Shown here: positions 7,281 to 14,332 of the stretch, piece by piece | Position numbering within the stretch: the first letter of the stretch is position 1 | How the letters are laid out: each line of letters starts with the position of its first letter | Assembly: GCA_034435395.1 (NCBI GenBank) | Contig: DAOTXK010000023.1 | Location: 1-17,215, forward strand | DNA length: 17,215 nucleotides | Direction of reading: 5' to 3' | DNA from: DAOTXK01 sp034435395 | GTDB taxonomy: Bacteria > Chloroflexota > Anaerolineae > Aggregatilineales > Ch27 | The notes under the pieces: model-generated | Database searches by the model: none | The model's input: only the letters and a program-made list of their open reading frames with translations | Told to the model about the DNA's origin: nothing | Translations under genes and position numbers: made by a program

Positions 7281-7757
7281 CTACACATCCAGGGAGTCGG
7301 TCCGGTGAGCCGCCAGATAGAGGTGCGCTTCCAGCGCGCCAAAGCTGACCACGTCGTTGCTCTTGAGGGAGTAGGGTTCTTCCGGGATCATACGCTGCCC
7401 GTTTAGATAAGTCCCGTTGGTGCTGTTCAGATCAGCCAGCAACAATGAGCCATCCCTGACATAAAGCGCAGCATGCTGCCGGGAAACACCCCCCTCCCTG
7501 GCCATTCGGGCGGCCAGCTCAGCCAACGCCTGATCGTTGCTGGTCTCCATGTCCCGCCCGATCACCAGCTGTCTGCCCTCCCGGACCTTCACCCGATGGA
7601 TGTCGCCCCCAAATTCAAAGAGGATCAGAAACGATCGATGCGCCGCGCCGCGCCGCAACCGGAATCTGGAATCCATCTCAACGGGAAGGAAGTCGCCACA
7701 GGCACTGCACATGAGCTCGCCTTCCCGGTTCACATGGCCACAACTTCTACAGATCAT
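7281..7757 (-). CDS. Zinc-ribbon plus FHA domain protein
   Basis: A 158-residue cytoplasmic protein. Two CxxC pairs at the N-terminus (C3/C6 and C17/C20) make a zinc ribbon. A forkhead-associated domain fills residues 45-150, with all phosphothreonine-binding landmarks: G67-R68, S92-R93-Q94-H95, and the NSTNGTYLNG stretch at 111-120. FHA domains bind phosphothreonine peptides and usually act downstream of Ser/Thr kinases or as assembly switches in secretion and division machinery. No kinase is in the window. The gene diverges from the TIR-TPR gene across a 188-base AT-rich spacer, has a plausible promoter there, and ends in a strong terminator, so it is likely transcribed alone. The ribosome site before the ATG is weak. 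Partner unknown. Confidence 0.88.
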   Translation of the reverse strand: MICRSCGHVNREGELMCSACGDFLPVEMDSRFRLRRGAAHRSFLILFEFGGDIHRVKVREGRQLVIGRDMETSNDQALAELAARMAREGGVSRQHAALYVRDGSLLLADLNSTNGTYLNGQRMIPEEPYSLKSNDVVSFGALEAHLYLAAHRTDSLDV

Positions 7758-7792
7758 GCCTGTCTACCTATACGTGCTGACCGCTCTAAATA

Positions 7793-7821
7793 ATTCTAGT
7801 CCAGGTCAGGGACCGAGTCCA
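7793..7821 (-). promoter_or_regulatory. Predicted promoter of the FHA gene
   Basis: On the minus strand TGGACT (7821-7816, four of six) and TAGAAT (7798-7793, five of six) are separated by exactly 17 bases. The start would fall near 7786, giving a leader of about 29 bases. Confidence 0.5.
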
Positions 7822-7911
7822 CCGATATGTACAAATCCGCAATAAAATTCCATTTTCTGTTATAGAACCTCTAACATAAAAGAAATAGTCTTTTGTCGGA
7901 CCTTTATGTCA

Positions 7912-7940
7912 TTGACAGCCCCCTCGGTCCACTCCATAAT
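7912..7940 (+). promoter_or_regulatory. Strong sigma70-type promoter of the TIR-TPR gene
   Basis: A perfect TTGACA at 7912-7917 is followed after exactly 17 bases by CATAAT at 7935-7940 (five of six). It is the best -35/-10 pair in the window. The predicted start, about 7946-7947, coincides with the first in-frame ATG (7946) and lies about 32 bases before the second (7979), so it bears on which start codon is used. Confidence 0.7.
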
Positions 7941-7945
7941 GAGCC

Positions 7946-8797
7946 ATGAACGCGCCACCGTCACCAGGCCTAATAAACATGTCGGACACTGCCAAAACCG
8001 TGTTTGTCAGCTACCGCCGCAGCGTCAGTTCTTTCATCGCCCGCGCGGTTTTCAACGACCTGGTGCATCATGGATTCGATGTATTTATGGACGTGGAAAG
8101 CATCGATGCCGGGACATTCGACACCATCATCCGCAGCCAGATCGCGGCCCGCGCCCACTTTCTGGTCATCCTCACGCCGGGGTCGGTGGAGCGGTTCATG
8201 CAGCCAGAGGATTGGCTGCGCCGCGAGATCGAATACGCCATCGATCTCCAGCGCAACATCATCCCGGTGCTGGTCAACGGCTTCAGCTTCGACGCCCATG
8301 CCGCTTACTTCACCGGGAAACTGGCCGAACTGCGGCGCTACAACGCCATCACGCTGTATCATGAGTACTTCGATGAGGCGATGGCCCGGCTGCGCGGGCG
8401 CTTCCTGACCTCGCGTCCGCACGGCGTGATCCATGCCACCCCTTCCGATCAGCAGGCGGTCGTGCAGCGTAAGATCGAAGAAGCGGCCAGCCAGCCCGCC
8501 CCCACCGAACTTCAGCTAACAGCAGAAGAACTGTTTATGAAGGGCCTGGAACGTTTTGGCGAAGGCGACTATAAGACGGCCCTCACCGCCTTTGATACCT
8601 GCCTGGAACTCTACCCGGAGTATGCGCCAGCCTATGTGGTGCGCGGCGCGACGCGGGGCCATGTGGGCGACCTGCGCGGGGCCATCGCTGACCTGGAACA
8701 TTACCTCGATTTGCGAGACGAGCCGCCATTCGTCCGGCGAATGGGCGTGGTGAAGATGATCTACACGCTTAAGGAGGCAATCGGGGATACGGCCTGA
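7946..8797 (+). CDS. TIR domain protein with C-terminal TPR region
   Basis: A 283-residue protein. The N-terminal TIR domain (about 17-150) opens with TVFVSYRR at 18-25, then D49 in the BB-loop region (VFMDVESIDAG). W90-x3-E94 in DWLRREIEYAI fits the conserved catalytic glutamate of TIR domains that cleave NAD+. After a linker, residues 175-250 form TPR-like helices (GLERFGEGDYKTALTAFDTCLELYPEYAPAYVVRG, then GDLRGAIADLEHYLDL), a protein-binding scaffold. Bacterial TIR proteins include NADase effectors of anti-phage systems and signalling adaptors; NADase activity here is inference from E94. ATG 7946 may be leaderless; ATG 7979, giving MSDTAKTV, is the alternative and has only a weak ribosome site. 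It diverges from the FHA gene and converges on the dynamin-like gene with a 19-base gap. Confidence 0.87.
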   Translation: MNAPPSPGLINMSDTAKTVFVSYRRSVSSFIARAVFNDLVHHGFDVFMDVESIDAGTFDTIIRSQIAARAHFLVILTPGSVERFMQPEDWLRREIEYAIDLQRNIIPVLVNGFSFDAHAAYFTGKLAELRRYNAITLYHEYFDEAMARLRGRFLTSRPHGVIHATPSDQQAVVQRKIEEAASQPAPTELQLTAEELFMKGLERFGEGDYKTALTAFDTCLELYPEYAPAYVVRGATRGHVGDLRGAIADLEHYLDLRDEPPFVRRMGVVKMIYTLKEAIGDTA

Positions 8798-8816
8798 AGG
8801 CCAAGCAGTACCGCCC

Positions 8817-10583
8817 TCATACCGTCTGGCCGGTCTGCTCAACAGCGCTGATCTGCGTCCGGAGAAGGGCGACTTCGCCCTCCAACCGTTCCAGGGCGGC
8901 CAGGTCTTGCGCGGCGGCATCGGCCATGGCAGCGAAGTGGCTGAAGACCGGCTCCAGAATCTGACGGCCATAGTGCAGCAGCCGATTCCGCTCGCGGTCA
9001 GTCAGTTCGGCCATGGCCTGGTGATAGCCTTTTTCCAGCAGTTCCAGCTGACCGGCGAAGTCATCTTTGACATCCTGGCGCAGTTTCCGCCAGTAGCGCA
9101 GGGCGAAAACGCCGCCGCCCACGGCCACCGGAATCCCCACCACCGCCCCCAGAAAGGCCAGGGGATAGGCAATGATCGGGCCTTTGGTGGCGATGGCCAA
9201 CACCGCCGCCAGCGCTCCCAGCCCGCTCAGACCGGCGCTGGTGCTCAAGCCGGTCACATTGGTGCGAAAGCGCTCCAGCATCACCGACAGCATCTCCGCG
9301 TTGGAATAGGCCCTCATCTCGGCATCAGCAATGGCGATGGCCTCCTGCAACGCCTGCCGCTGCTCAGCATAAACCGTGCCATCCACGCCCCGCACCTCGT
9401 CGCGCAGCAGGGCGTCGAGCTGGTTCAGCCGGGCGACGATCCCCTGCCAGTAACGACGGTTGCCGTCCACCAGTGCGTTGACATAGTCGTTGGCGATGTC
9501 GGCGATCTGATCCAGCGCCCGACCGATCACCGCCTCCTCGAATTCCCGCTGCAAGGCGTCGTTATCCGGCGCGCGCCGGCGCAGCCGTACCCTGAAGTTT
9601 TTATCGATGAACCGCATGCCGCGCTGCCGCACTTCACCCAGCAGGCGCGACACCTCCCCCGATCCGACGCTCAACTGCGCCGCCATCCCCACCGCATGGG
9701 CCTCCAACTCGCGTTGGACCTGCGAGGTCTGGTCACGGTTGCGACCGATCAGGTCCAGGCGGGCGGCCAGCGCCTGGCGGTGATTGTTCATGAGGCGCTG
9801 GGCAAAATCGAGCTGTGCCAGAAGCTTCTGCTGCGCGGGTGAGACCTGCTCAAACGTGGCCTGGAGATGAGCGCGGACGGCCTCCAGACCGCTATCCGCC
9901 TGGCCTTCTAGCGCCCGGCGCGCCGACACCATAAAGATCAGGGGTTTGAGGCCCAGGCGAGCCTCGATCTGCGCCTGCACAAAACGGCGCACATCCGCCT
10001 GCTCGCGTGGCTCCAGCAGGTCCACCTGGTTGACCACCACGATGACCTTCTTGCCGAAGTCACGCAGCAGCTCCATGTACAGCCGATCCGTCTCCGCAAA
10101 CGCGCGCTTGGCCGATAGCAGGAACACCACCAGATCGCTGCGGTGCAGAAAATTCCGGGCGATCTCCTCATGCTTACGGAACACCGAGCCTGTCCCCGGC
10201 GTATCCACCAGGACCACGCCCTGCCCGCCCACGTGGGGATGTGTCCACTCGCGCACGCCATCGCCGCGCAGGACCGTCCGCCTGGACATCGCCGGGCCGT
10301 AACGGATCAGCTCAATGACCTCGGTGGTCGGCGTGATGCCCGTCGGCAGCAGATCATCCCCCAGCAGCGCGTTGAGGAAGGTCGATTTTCCGGCGTTGAA
10401 CTCGCCCACCACCACGACCATCAGGAACATGTCTCGCAGGTCGTTCGCCACGTCGCGCAACCGCTCGCGGTCAGCCGCGCCCCCCGGCCTGTGGCGGGCC
10501 AGCACATCGCCGATGTCATAAAGCAGCCGAATCTCGCGCTCCCGCAGATCGGCCAGAGGACCCTGCAACGCCGTGCCGCTCAT
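8817..10583 (-). CDS. Bacterial dynamin-like GTPase, second of a tandem pair
   Basis: A 588-residue membrane-remodelling GTPase of the bacterial dynamin-like family. The G1 P-loop is GEFNAGKST at 60-68, G2 threonines at 84-87 (TPTT), G3 DTPG at 127-130 and G4 NQVD at 185-188. A long helical stalk follows, then a hydrophobic paddle at about 465-515 (GLSGLGALAAVLAIATKG and YPLAFLGAVVGIPVAVGGGVFALRY), then a C-terminal coiled region. Such proteins bind and fuse or repair membranes upon GTP hydrolysis. The ATG at 10583 forms ATGA with the stop of the upstream gene, implying translational coupling; the longer frame back to 10613 would start with TTG and is unlikely. Paired dynamin-like proteins often work as hetero-oligomers, so the two are probably partners. 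Confidence 0.88.
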   Translation of the reverse strand: MSGTALQGPLADLREREIRLLYDIGDVLARHRPGGAADRERLRDVANDLRDMFLMVVVVGEFNAGKSTFLNALLGDDLLPTGITPTTEVIELIRYGPAMSRRTVLRGDGVREWTHPHVGGQGVVLVDTPGTGSVFRKHEEIARNFLHRSDLVVFLLSAKRAFAETDRLYMELLRDFGKKVIVVVNQVDLLEPREQADVRRFVQAQIEARLGLKPLIFMVSARRALEGQADSGLEAVRAHLQATFEQVSPAQQKLLAQLDFAQRLMNNHRQALAARLDLIGRNRDQTSQVQRELEAHAVGMAAQLSVGSGEVSRLLGEVRQRGMRFIDKNFRVRLRRRAPDNDALQREFEEAVIGRALDQIADIANDYVNALVDGNRRYWQGIVARLNQLDALLRDEVRGVDGTVYAEQRQALQEAIAIADAEMRAYSNAEMLSVMLERFRTNVTGLSTSAGLSGLGALAAVLAIATKGPIIAYPLAFLGAVVGIPVAVGGGVFALRYWRKLRQDVKDDFAGQLELLEKGYHQAMAELTDRERNRLLHYGRQILEPVFSHFAAMADAAAQDLAALERLEGEVALLRTQISAVEQTGQTV

Positions 10584-12436
10584 GTTGTCTCCGGCGGAGC
10601 TGTCCGCTCCCAAAACCCGCCGATCTCGCTGGCAAATGCGGCCAGCTCATCTTCTATCGCCCGCAGGTCGCCCGCCACTTCCGCCAATAAGGAAGCCTGG
10701 GCGCTGATCAGCCGCGTGAAGGGCGCTACCACATCCCCCCGCAGCCGGACGCCGTAAGCGATCTGCTCGTCGGCGGCCTCACGGATGGTTTCCTGGTAAC
10801 GCTGGGAGAGCGCAAAAAGCCGCGCGGCATAACCCCTGGCCAGCAAATGACCGCGAAAGGCCATCAGCGCCACCCCCAGGAACATCAGCGCCAGCGTCCC
10901 CAAAACCAGCAGAATCGGCAGCCAGACATTCTCCTCGAAACTGAGCATACTGACGACCAGGGCCAGCGCGATCACGACCGCCACTTCCCATCCGGCCAGC
11001 ATGATCAGAGCGTTGCGTACCGCCCGGTCCAGGCGGCCGGTCTCCACCTGCCGCGCTTCGTTCATAATGGCGTCCAGATCGTCCCGTATCCGGCGCAGCG
11101 GCTCGCGGTTGTAAGCCACCGGGGGCCTGACTTCCCCGATCACCTTCGCCTGGAGCGATTCGGGCAGCGCCTTGATGGCGTCGTTAGCATAGACGGCCAG
11201 ATCGTCCATATCCTGCAAATCGCGGCTTTCCAGGCGCGGCCCAAGCTCATTGACGATCCTGGGCAGTTCGTCCAGCGGGCCCAAAACCTCATGCGCCTCG
11301 AAAGCGGCGGCGGCAAACGACCGCGCCCCCAGGCGTCGCGCCACGCCCGCCAGCCCTATCAACTCGCCCAGGCCGGCTATCACCTGCGACAGCGCCCGCG
11401 TCGGCTGGAATAACTCCCGGATCGTCTCTTCGCCGCGCAGCGACGCTTCAGCGAACACCGCCGCAACTTCCGTCAACGTCGCCTCAACCTGGCTGCGCTG
11501 CTGGTGGCGGGCAGCCACGATCTGGGCATCAATGTTTTCCTGGGCGCTGCGGTGCCGGTCCAGCGCCCGCTGCTGGCCCTGCAACTGCGCCTGGGCTTTG
11601 GAGAGCACGTTGCGGGCAATCTGGAGCGGGGTCTGCAACTTCTGGCGGAGCCGCTCACGGTCGTCCAGCGAGCGGACAACCCGTGACTCCAGGGCGGCCA
11701 CCCCGCTGGCTTCCCACGCGGCGTCGTCCGGTGGCGACGCCTGCCGCGCCGCCAGGGCCTGTCGGGCAGAAGTCAGAAACACCTCCGGCTCCGTCCCCAG
11801 GTGGGCCAGACATTGTTCCCGGACGAACGCGCGCACGGCCTCCTGCTGGGTGTCGTCCAGCAGGTCGATCTGGTTGACCACCACCAGCACCCGCTTGCCA
11901 TAATCGCGCAGCGACTCCAGGTATTGCAGATTACTGGCCGACAGTGCCTGAGTCGCCAGCATGACCAGCACCACCCAGTCGCTGCGGTGGAGGAAGGCAT
12001 CGGTGCGCTGACCATGCTGGGCGAACACCGATTCCAGCCCTGGTGTATCGACCAGACTGATCTGCCTGAGCAGCGGCGCGGGATGGAAAATGGTTTCCAC
12101 GCCGTCCTGGGCCTGCGAACTGCCCCTGCTCTCCCCGTAGCGCAGGATGGTGATGTGATCGGTGGTCGGCACGGGGCCGGTGGGCAACACACTATCCCCC
12201 AGCAGCGCATTGATCAGGCTGGACTTGCCCGTGCCAAATGGCCCGATCAGCGCCAGCAGGAACGGATGATCGGAGTGAAAAACCGCGTCACGGGCCTGCT
12301 CGATCACTTCCGGCGGCAGGCCGTCCACGCGCGGCAGCCCGTCAGCCAGGCGGAGCAGCGCTTCATTCTCGCGACGCCGCAGGTCGTCATAAGCCAGCAA
12401 AATATCCGGCGTCGCCGTCAACAATCGAGAGAGCAC
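10580..12436 (-). CDS. Bacterial dynamin-like GTPase, first of a tandem pair
   Basis: A 618-residue dynamin-like GTPase, paralogous to its downstream neighbour in layout but clearly diverged in sequence. The P-loop is GPFGTGKSS at 65-73, with PTGPVPTTDHITILRYG after it, then DTPGLES (G3) and NQIDLLDD (G4). A stalk of long amphipathic helices precedes two adjacent hydrophobic stretches near residues 480-540 (ALIMLAGWEVAVVIALALVV and WLPILLVLGTLALMFLGVALMAF) that would form the membrane paddle. The start is GTG at 12436, with GAGGG and AGGTGA just upstream; TTG codons shortly after are weaker options. It is preceded by a possible TTGAAG-N17-TATGCT promoter, so the pair may be transcribed apart from the ferredoxin gene. 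The physiological role could be membrane repair, vesiculation or phage resistance; sequence alone cannot decide. Confidence 0.88.
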   Translation of the reverse strand: MLSRLLTATPDILLAYDDLRRRENEALLRLADGLPRVDGLPPEVIEQARDAVFHSDHPFLLALIGPFGTGKSSLINALLGDSVLPTGPVPTTDHITILRYGESRGSSQAQDGVETIFHPAPLLRQISLVDTPGLESVFAQHGQRTDAFLHRSDWVVLVMLATQALSASNLQYLESLRDYGKRVLVVVNQIDLLDDTQQEAVRAFVREQCLAHLGTEPEVFLTSARQALAARQASPPDDAAWEASGVAALESRVVRSLDDRERLRQKLQTPLQIARNVLSKAQAQLQGQQRALDRHRSAQENIDAQIVAARHQQRSQVEATLTEVAAVFAEASLRGEETIRELFQPTRALSQVIAGLGELIGLAGVARRLGARSFAAAAFEAHEVLGPLDELPRIVNELGPRLESRDLQDMDDLAVYANDAIKALPESLQAKVIGEVRPPVAYNREPLRRIRDDLDAIMNEARQVETGRLDRAVRNALIMLAGWEVAVVIALALVVSMLSFEENVWLPILLVLGTLALMFLGVALMAFRGHLLARGYAARLFALSQRYQETIREAADEQIAYGVRLRGDVVAPFTRLISAQASLLAEVAGDLRAIEDELAAFASEIGGFWERTAPPETT

Positions 12437-12472
12437 CGTTCACCTACCCTCATCCATCGCACCAGCGCCTTC

Positions 12473-12501
12473 AGCATACCGCGAACCGGACTCGACTTCA
12501 A
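12473..12501 (-). promoter_or_regulatory. Candidate promoter of the dynamin-like gene pair
   Basis: On the minus strand TTGAAG (12501-12496) and TATGCT (12478-12473) are separated by exactly 17 bases, each matching four of six consensus positions. The start would be near 12466, about 30 bases before the GTG start codon. Confidence 0.4.
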
Positions 12502-12573
12502 TGGATGGCCGCCGCGCGCGGCAGCCTCAGCCCCTGGTCCGGCGCAGGCGATGCCCTGTCCCCTGTGGACGCC

Positions 12574-12861
12574 TCACGTCCGGTCACTGCCGGGGAAGCG
12601 AGCGCCATATCCCGGCCCATGCTGGAAATAAGCGTAATTGGCCCGGATATCAGCCCGCAAGAACTCAGGCACGCCAGCCACCGGCCAGATGGCGTTATAC
12701 GGGCAGGCCGGCACGCACAATCCACAGTCGATGCAGGCTGCCGGGTCAATGTAAAAGTACGGCCATTCCTCCGGCGGCACTCCCGGCACAATACAACCCA
12801 CCGGGCAGACCTTCACACAGCCGCCATATCGGTTACACAGACCGGTGATCACATGGGTCAT
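12574..12861 (-). CDS. Seven-iron-type [3Fe-4S][4Fe-4S] ferredoxin
   Basis: A 95-residue soluble electron carrier with two clusters. The C-terminal motif C43-x2-C46-x2-C49-x3-C53-P is a canonical 4Fe-4S set. The N-terminal set is C9-x5-C15-x3-C19-P, lacking the middle cysteine of a classical CxxCxxC, as in Azotobacter FdI and Thermus ferredoxin. Cluster I is therefore probably 3Fe-4S, ligated by C9, C15 and C53, with C19 joining cluster II. C23 is an extra cysteine, also seen in FdI-type proteins. The ATG at 12861 is preceded by GAGGAGGG. A TGTTAGAAT extended -10 lies about 30 bases upstream. The C-terminal extension after residue 60 matches the helical tail of this class. It diverges from the phosphofructokinase gene. 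The redox partner is unknown. Confidence 0.85.
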   Translation of the reverse strand: MTHVITGLCNRYGGCVKVCPVGCIVPGVPPEEWPYFYIDPAACIDCGLCVPACPYNAIWPVAGVPEFLRADIRANYAYFQHGPGYGARFPGSDRT

Positions 12862-12890
12862 GGCAGCCCGCCCTCCTCACCGCGCGCTCT

Positions 12891-12899
12891 ATTCTAACA
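12891..12899 (-). promoter_or_regulatory. Predicted extended -10 promoter of the ferredoxin gene
   Basis: The minus strand reads TGTTAGAAT (TGn plus TAGAAT, five of six). There is no recognisable -35, which extended -10 promoters can lack. The start would be near 12884, giving a leader of about 22 bases that contains the GAGGAGGG ribosome site. Confidence 0.45.
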
Positions 12900-12921
12900 G
12901 GCCGCGCGGGGAAACGCCCCT

Positions 12922-12973
12922 TATAATTAAGACCGGGCGGGGTGTTTTTGTGGCGGCATCTTTGTGGTAGTAT
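12922..12973 (+). promoter_or_regulatory. Candidate promoter elements upstream of phosphofructokinase
   Basis: Two -10-like sequences lie upstream of the gene. A perfect TATAAT sits at 12922-12927 and TGGTAGTAT, an extended -10 form, ends at 12973. Neither has a convincing -35 at 17 bases. They would give leaders of about 118 or 72 bases. I cannot choose between them. Confidence 0.3.
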
Positions 12974-13051
12974 TGACCCTGGCCTCAAAACCAGGCAACG
13001 TGACGACACTCACCCACAAATACATAGCTCACACATGAAGGAGAACCCCCT

Positions 13052-14206
13052 ATGCGTATCGCCGTTCTCACGGGGGGAGGGGATGTTCCAGGCCTCAACC
13101 CCGCCATCAAAGCCATCGTGAACCGCGCTGTTGACAACGGATACGAAGTCCTCGGCATCCGCCGGGGCTGGGCCGGTTTGCTGGAATACGATCTGGATAA
13201 ACCGCCGGAAGAAAACTACCGCTATGTCATCCCACTGGATAAGCAGGCAGTGCGCCGAGTCGACCGGACCGGTGGCACATTCCTGCACACCTCGCGGACC
13301 AACCCGGCGCGCGTGAAGCCTAAGGACATCCCCGATATTCTGAAAGAGGAAGGTAAGGAATACACGGAGATTCAAGATTTCACGCCGCACGTGCTTAAGG
13401 TTATCGAGCGGCTGCGCATCGATTGCCTGATCCCCATCGGCGGCGACGATACGCTCAGTTATGGAGAGCGCCTGCACAGCGAAGGCGTGCGCGTGATCGC
13501 CATCCCCAAAACGATGGACAATGATGTCTACGGCACGGACTACTGCATCGGCTTCTCCACCGCCGTGACCCGTAGCGTGGAGTTCATCCATAACCTGCGC
13601 ACCGCCGCCGGGTCGCATGAGCGCATTGCCGTGATCGAGCTGTTCGGGCGCAACTCCGGCGAGACCTCCCTGATCTCGGCCTATCTGGCCGGTGTGGACC
13701 GGGCCTTGATCTCCGAAGTCCCGTTTGATATCGAGCGGCTGGCCGATTTCCTGGTGGAAGACAAAGCCAGCAACCCCAGCAACTACGCCATGCTGACCGT
13801 CTCGGAAGGGGCCTTCCCCACCGGTGGCGCGGTCATGGAGCGCGGCGAAGCTGACTCTTATGGCCACCGCAAACTGGGCGGCATCGGCGAGTGGGTCGGC
13901 GAAAAATTGCAGGAAATGACTGGTCAGCGTGTCCTCTACCAGCAGGTCGGCTACCTGATGCGCTCCGGCGCGCCGGACTCGCTGGACCTGATGGTCGCGG
14001 CCAACTATGCGCAGATGGCCATGGGACTGGTGGAGCGTGGCGAATCCGGGCGCTTGGTGTGCTTGCAGCGCGGAGTCTACAGCGACGTGCCGATCGCCAC
14101 TCTTTCCCAGGGCAAAAAACGCGTCAACGTGCCCGAACTGTATGACACCGATAACTACCGCCCGCGTGTGCGTCACGTCTTCGGCATGCCCATGTTCCTG
14201 ACATAA
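13052..14206 (+). CDS. 6-phosphofructokinase, predicted pyrophosphate-dependent
   Basis: A 384-residue phosphofructokinase that phosphorylates fructose 6-phosphate to the 1,6-bisphosphate, the committed step of glycolysis. The N-terminal phosphate loop is TGGGDVPGLN at 7-16. GGDD at 130-133 carries Asp where the ATP-specific E. coli enzyme has Gly104, and PKTMDND at 152-158 carries Lys where it has Gly124. In the family these two replacements mark PPi-using enzymes, whose reaction is reversible. ELFGRNSGETS at 196-206 is the sugar-phosphate segment, with Phe in the usual MGR. The ATG is preceded by AAGGAG at eight bases. It stands alone, diverging from the ferredoxin gene and converging on the glycosyltransferase gene. 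Donor specificity is predicted from two residues, so an ATP-using variant is not excluded. Confidence 0.9.
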   Translation: MRIAVLTGGGDVPGLNPAIKAIVNRAVDNGYEVLGIRRGWAGLLEYDLDKPPEENYRYVIPLDKQAVRRVDRTGGTFLHTSRTNPARVKPKDIPDILKEEGKEYTEIQDFTPHVLKVIERLRIDCLIPIGGDDTLSYGERLHSEGVRVIAIPKTMDNDVYGTDYCIGFSTAVTRSVEFIHNLRTAAGSHERIAVIELFGRNSGETSLISAYLAGVDRALISEVPFDIERLADFLVEDKASNPSNYAMLTVSEGAFPTGGAVMERGEADSYGHRKLGGIGEWVGEKLQEMTGQRVLYQQVGYLMRSGAPDSLDLMVAANYAQMAMGLVERGESGRLVCLQRGVYSDVPIATLSQGKKRVNVPELYDTDNYRPRVRHVFGMPMFLT

Positions 14207-14227
14207 CGCCGCCAGGCCAACGACCGT

Positions 14228-14298
14228 CCGCCAGGGCCCGGCGAACGCCAGGCTAACCACCGCCCAGACGTTCCCCGGCGCTCTGGCGGCCCTGTTTT
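14228..14298 (+). terminator. Possible terminator after phosphofructokinase
   Basis: Two alternative pairings are possible. CAGGGCC (14232-14238) pairs with GGCCCTG (14288-14294), immediately followed by TTTT (14295-14298). Alternatively CCGCCAGGGC (14228-14237) pairs with GCTCTGGCGG (14280-14289) with one G-U pair. The loop is long (over 40 bases) and the U-tract short, so it is a weak candidate. It lies between two convergent genes. Confidence 0.35.
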
Positions 14299-14332
14299 AG
14301 AAGGTCAGGCTACACGCTCCCCGGAAGCGCCC

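Noticed and set aside
8907..9842. 311-codon plus-strand frame
   Set aside because: Antisense shadow of the second dynamin-like GTPase; Gln/His-rich, no motif, no ribosome site.
10583..10613. Longer N-terminus of the second dynamin-like GTPase from a TTG
   Set aside because: TTG is a rare start, the extension has no ribosome site, and ATG 10583 forms a classical ATGA overlap with the upstream stop.
12907..12920. GGGG-AAACG-CCCC mini-hairpin upstream of phosphofructokinase
   Set aside because: Four-base stem followed by AT-rich sequence but between divergent genes, where no terminator is needed; too short to claim.
13010..14260. Long 416-codon open frame on the minus strand
   Set aside because: It lies wholly antisense to the phosphofructokinase gene, whose motifs are unmistakable. 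Its translation shows no family motif and has the His/Asp/Gln-rich look of a GC-rich shadow frame.
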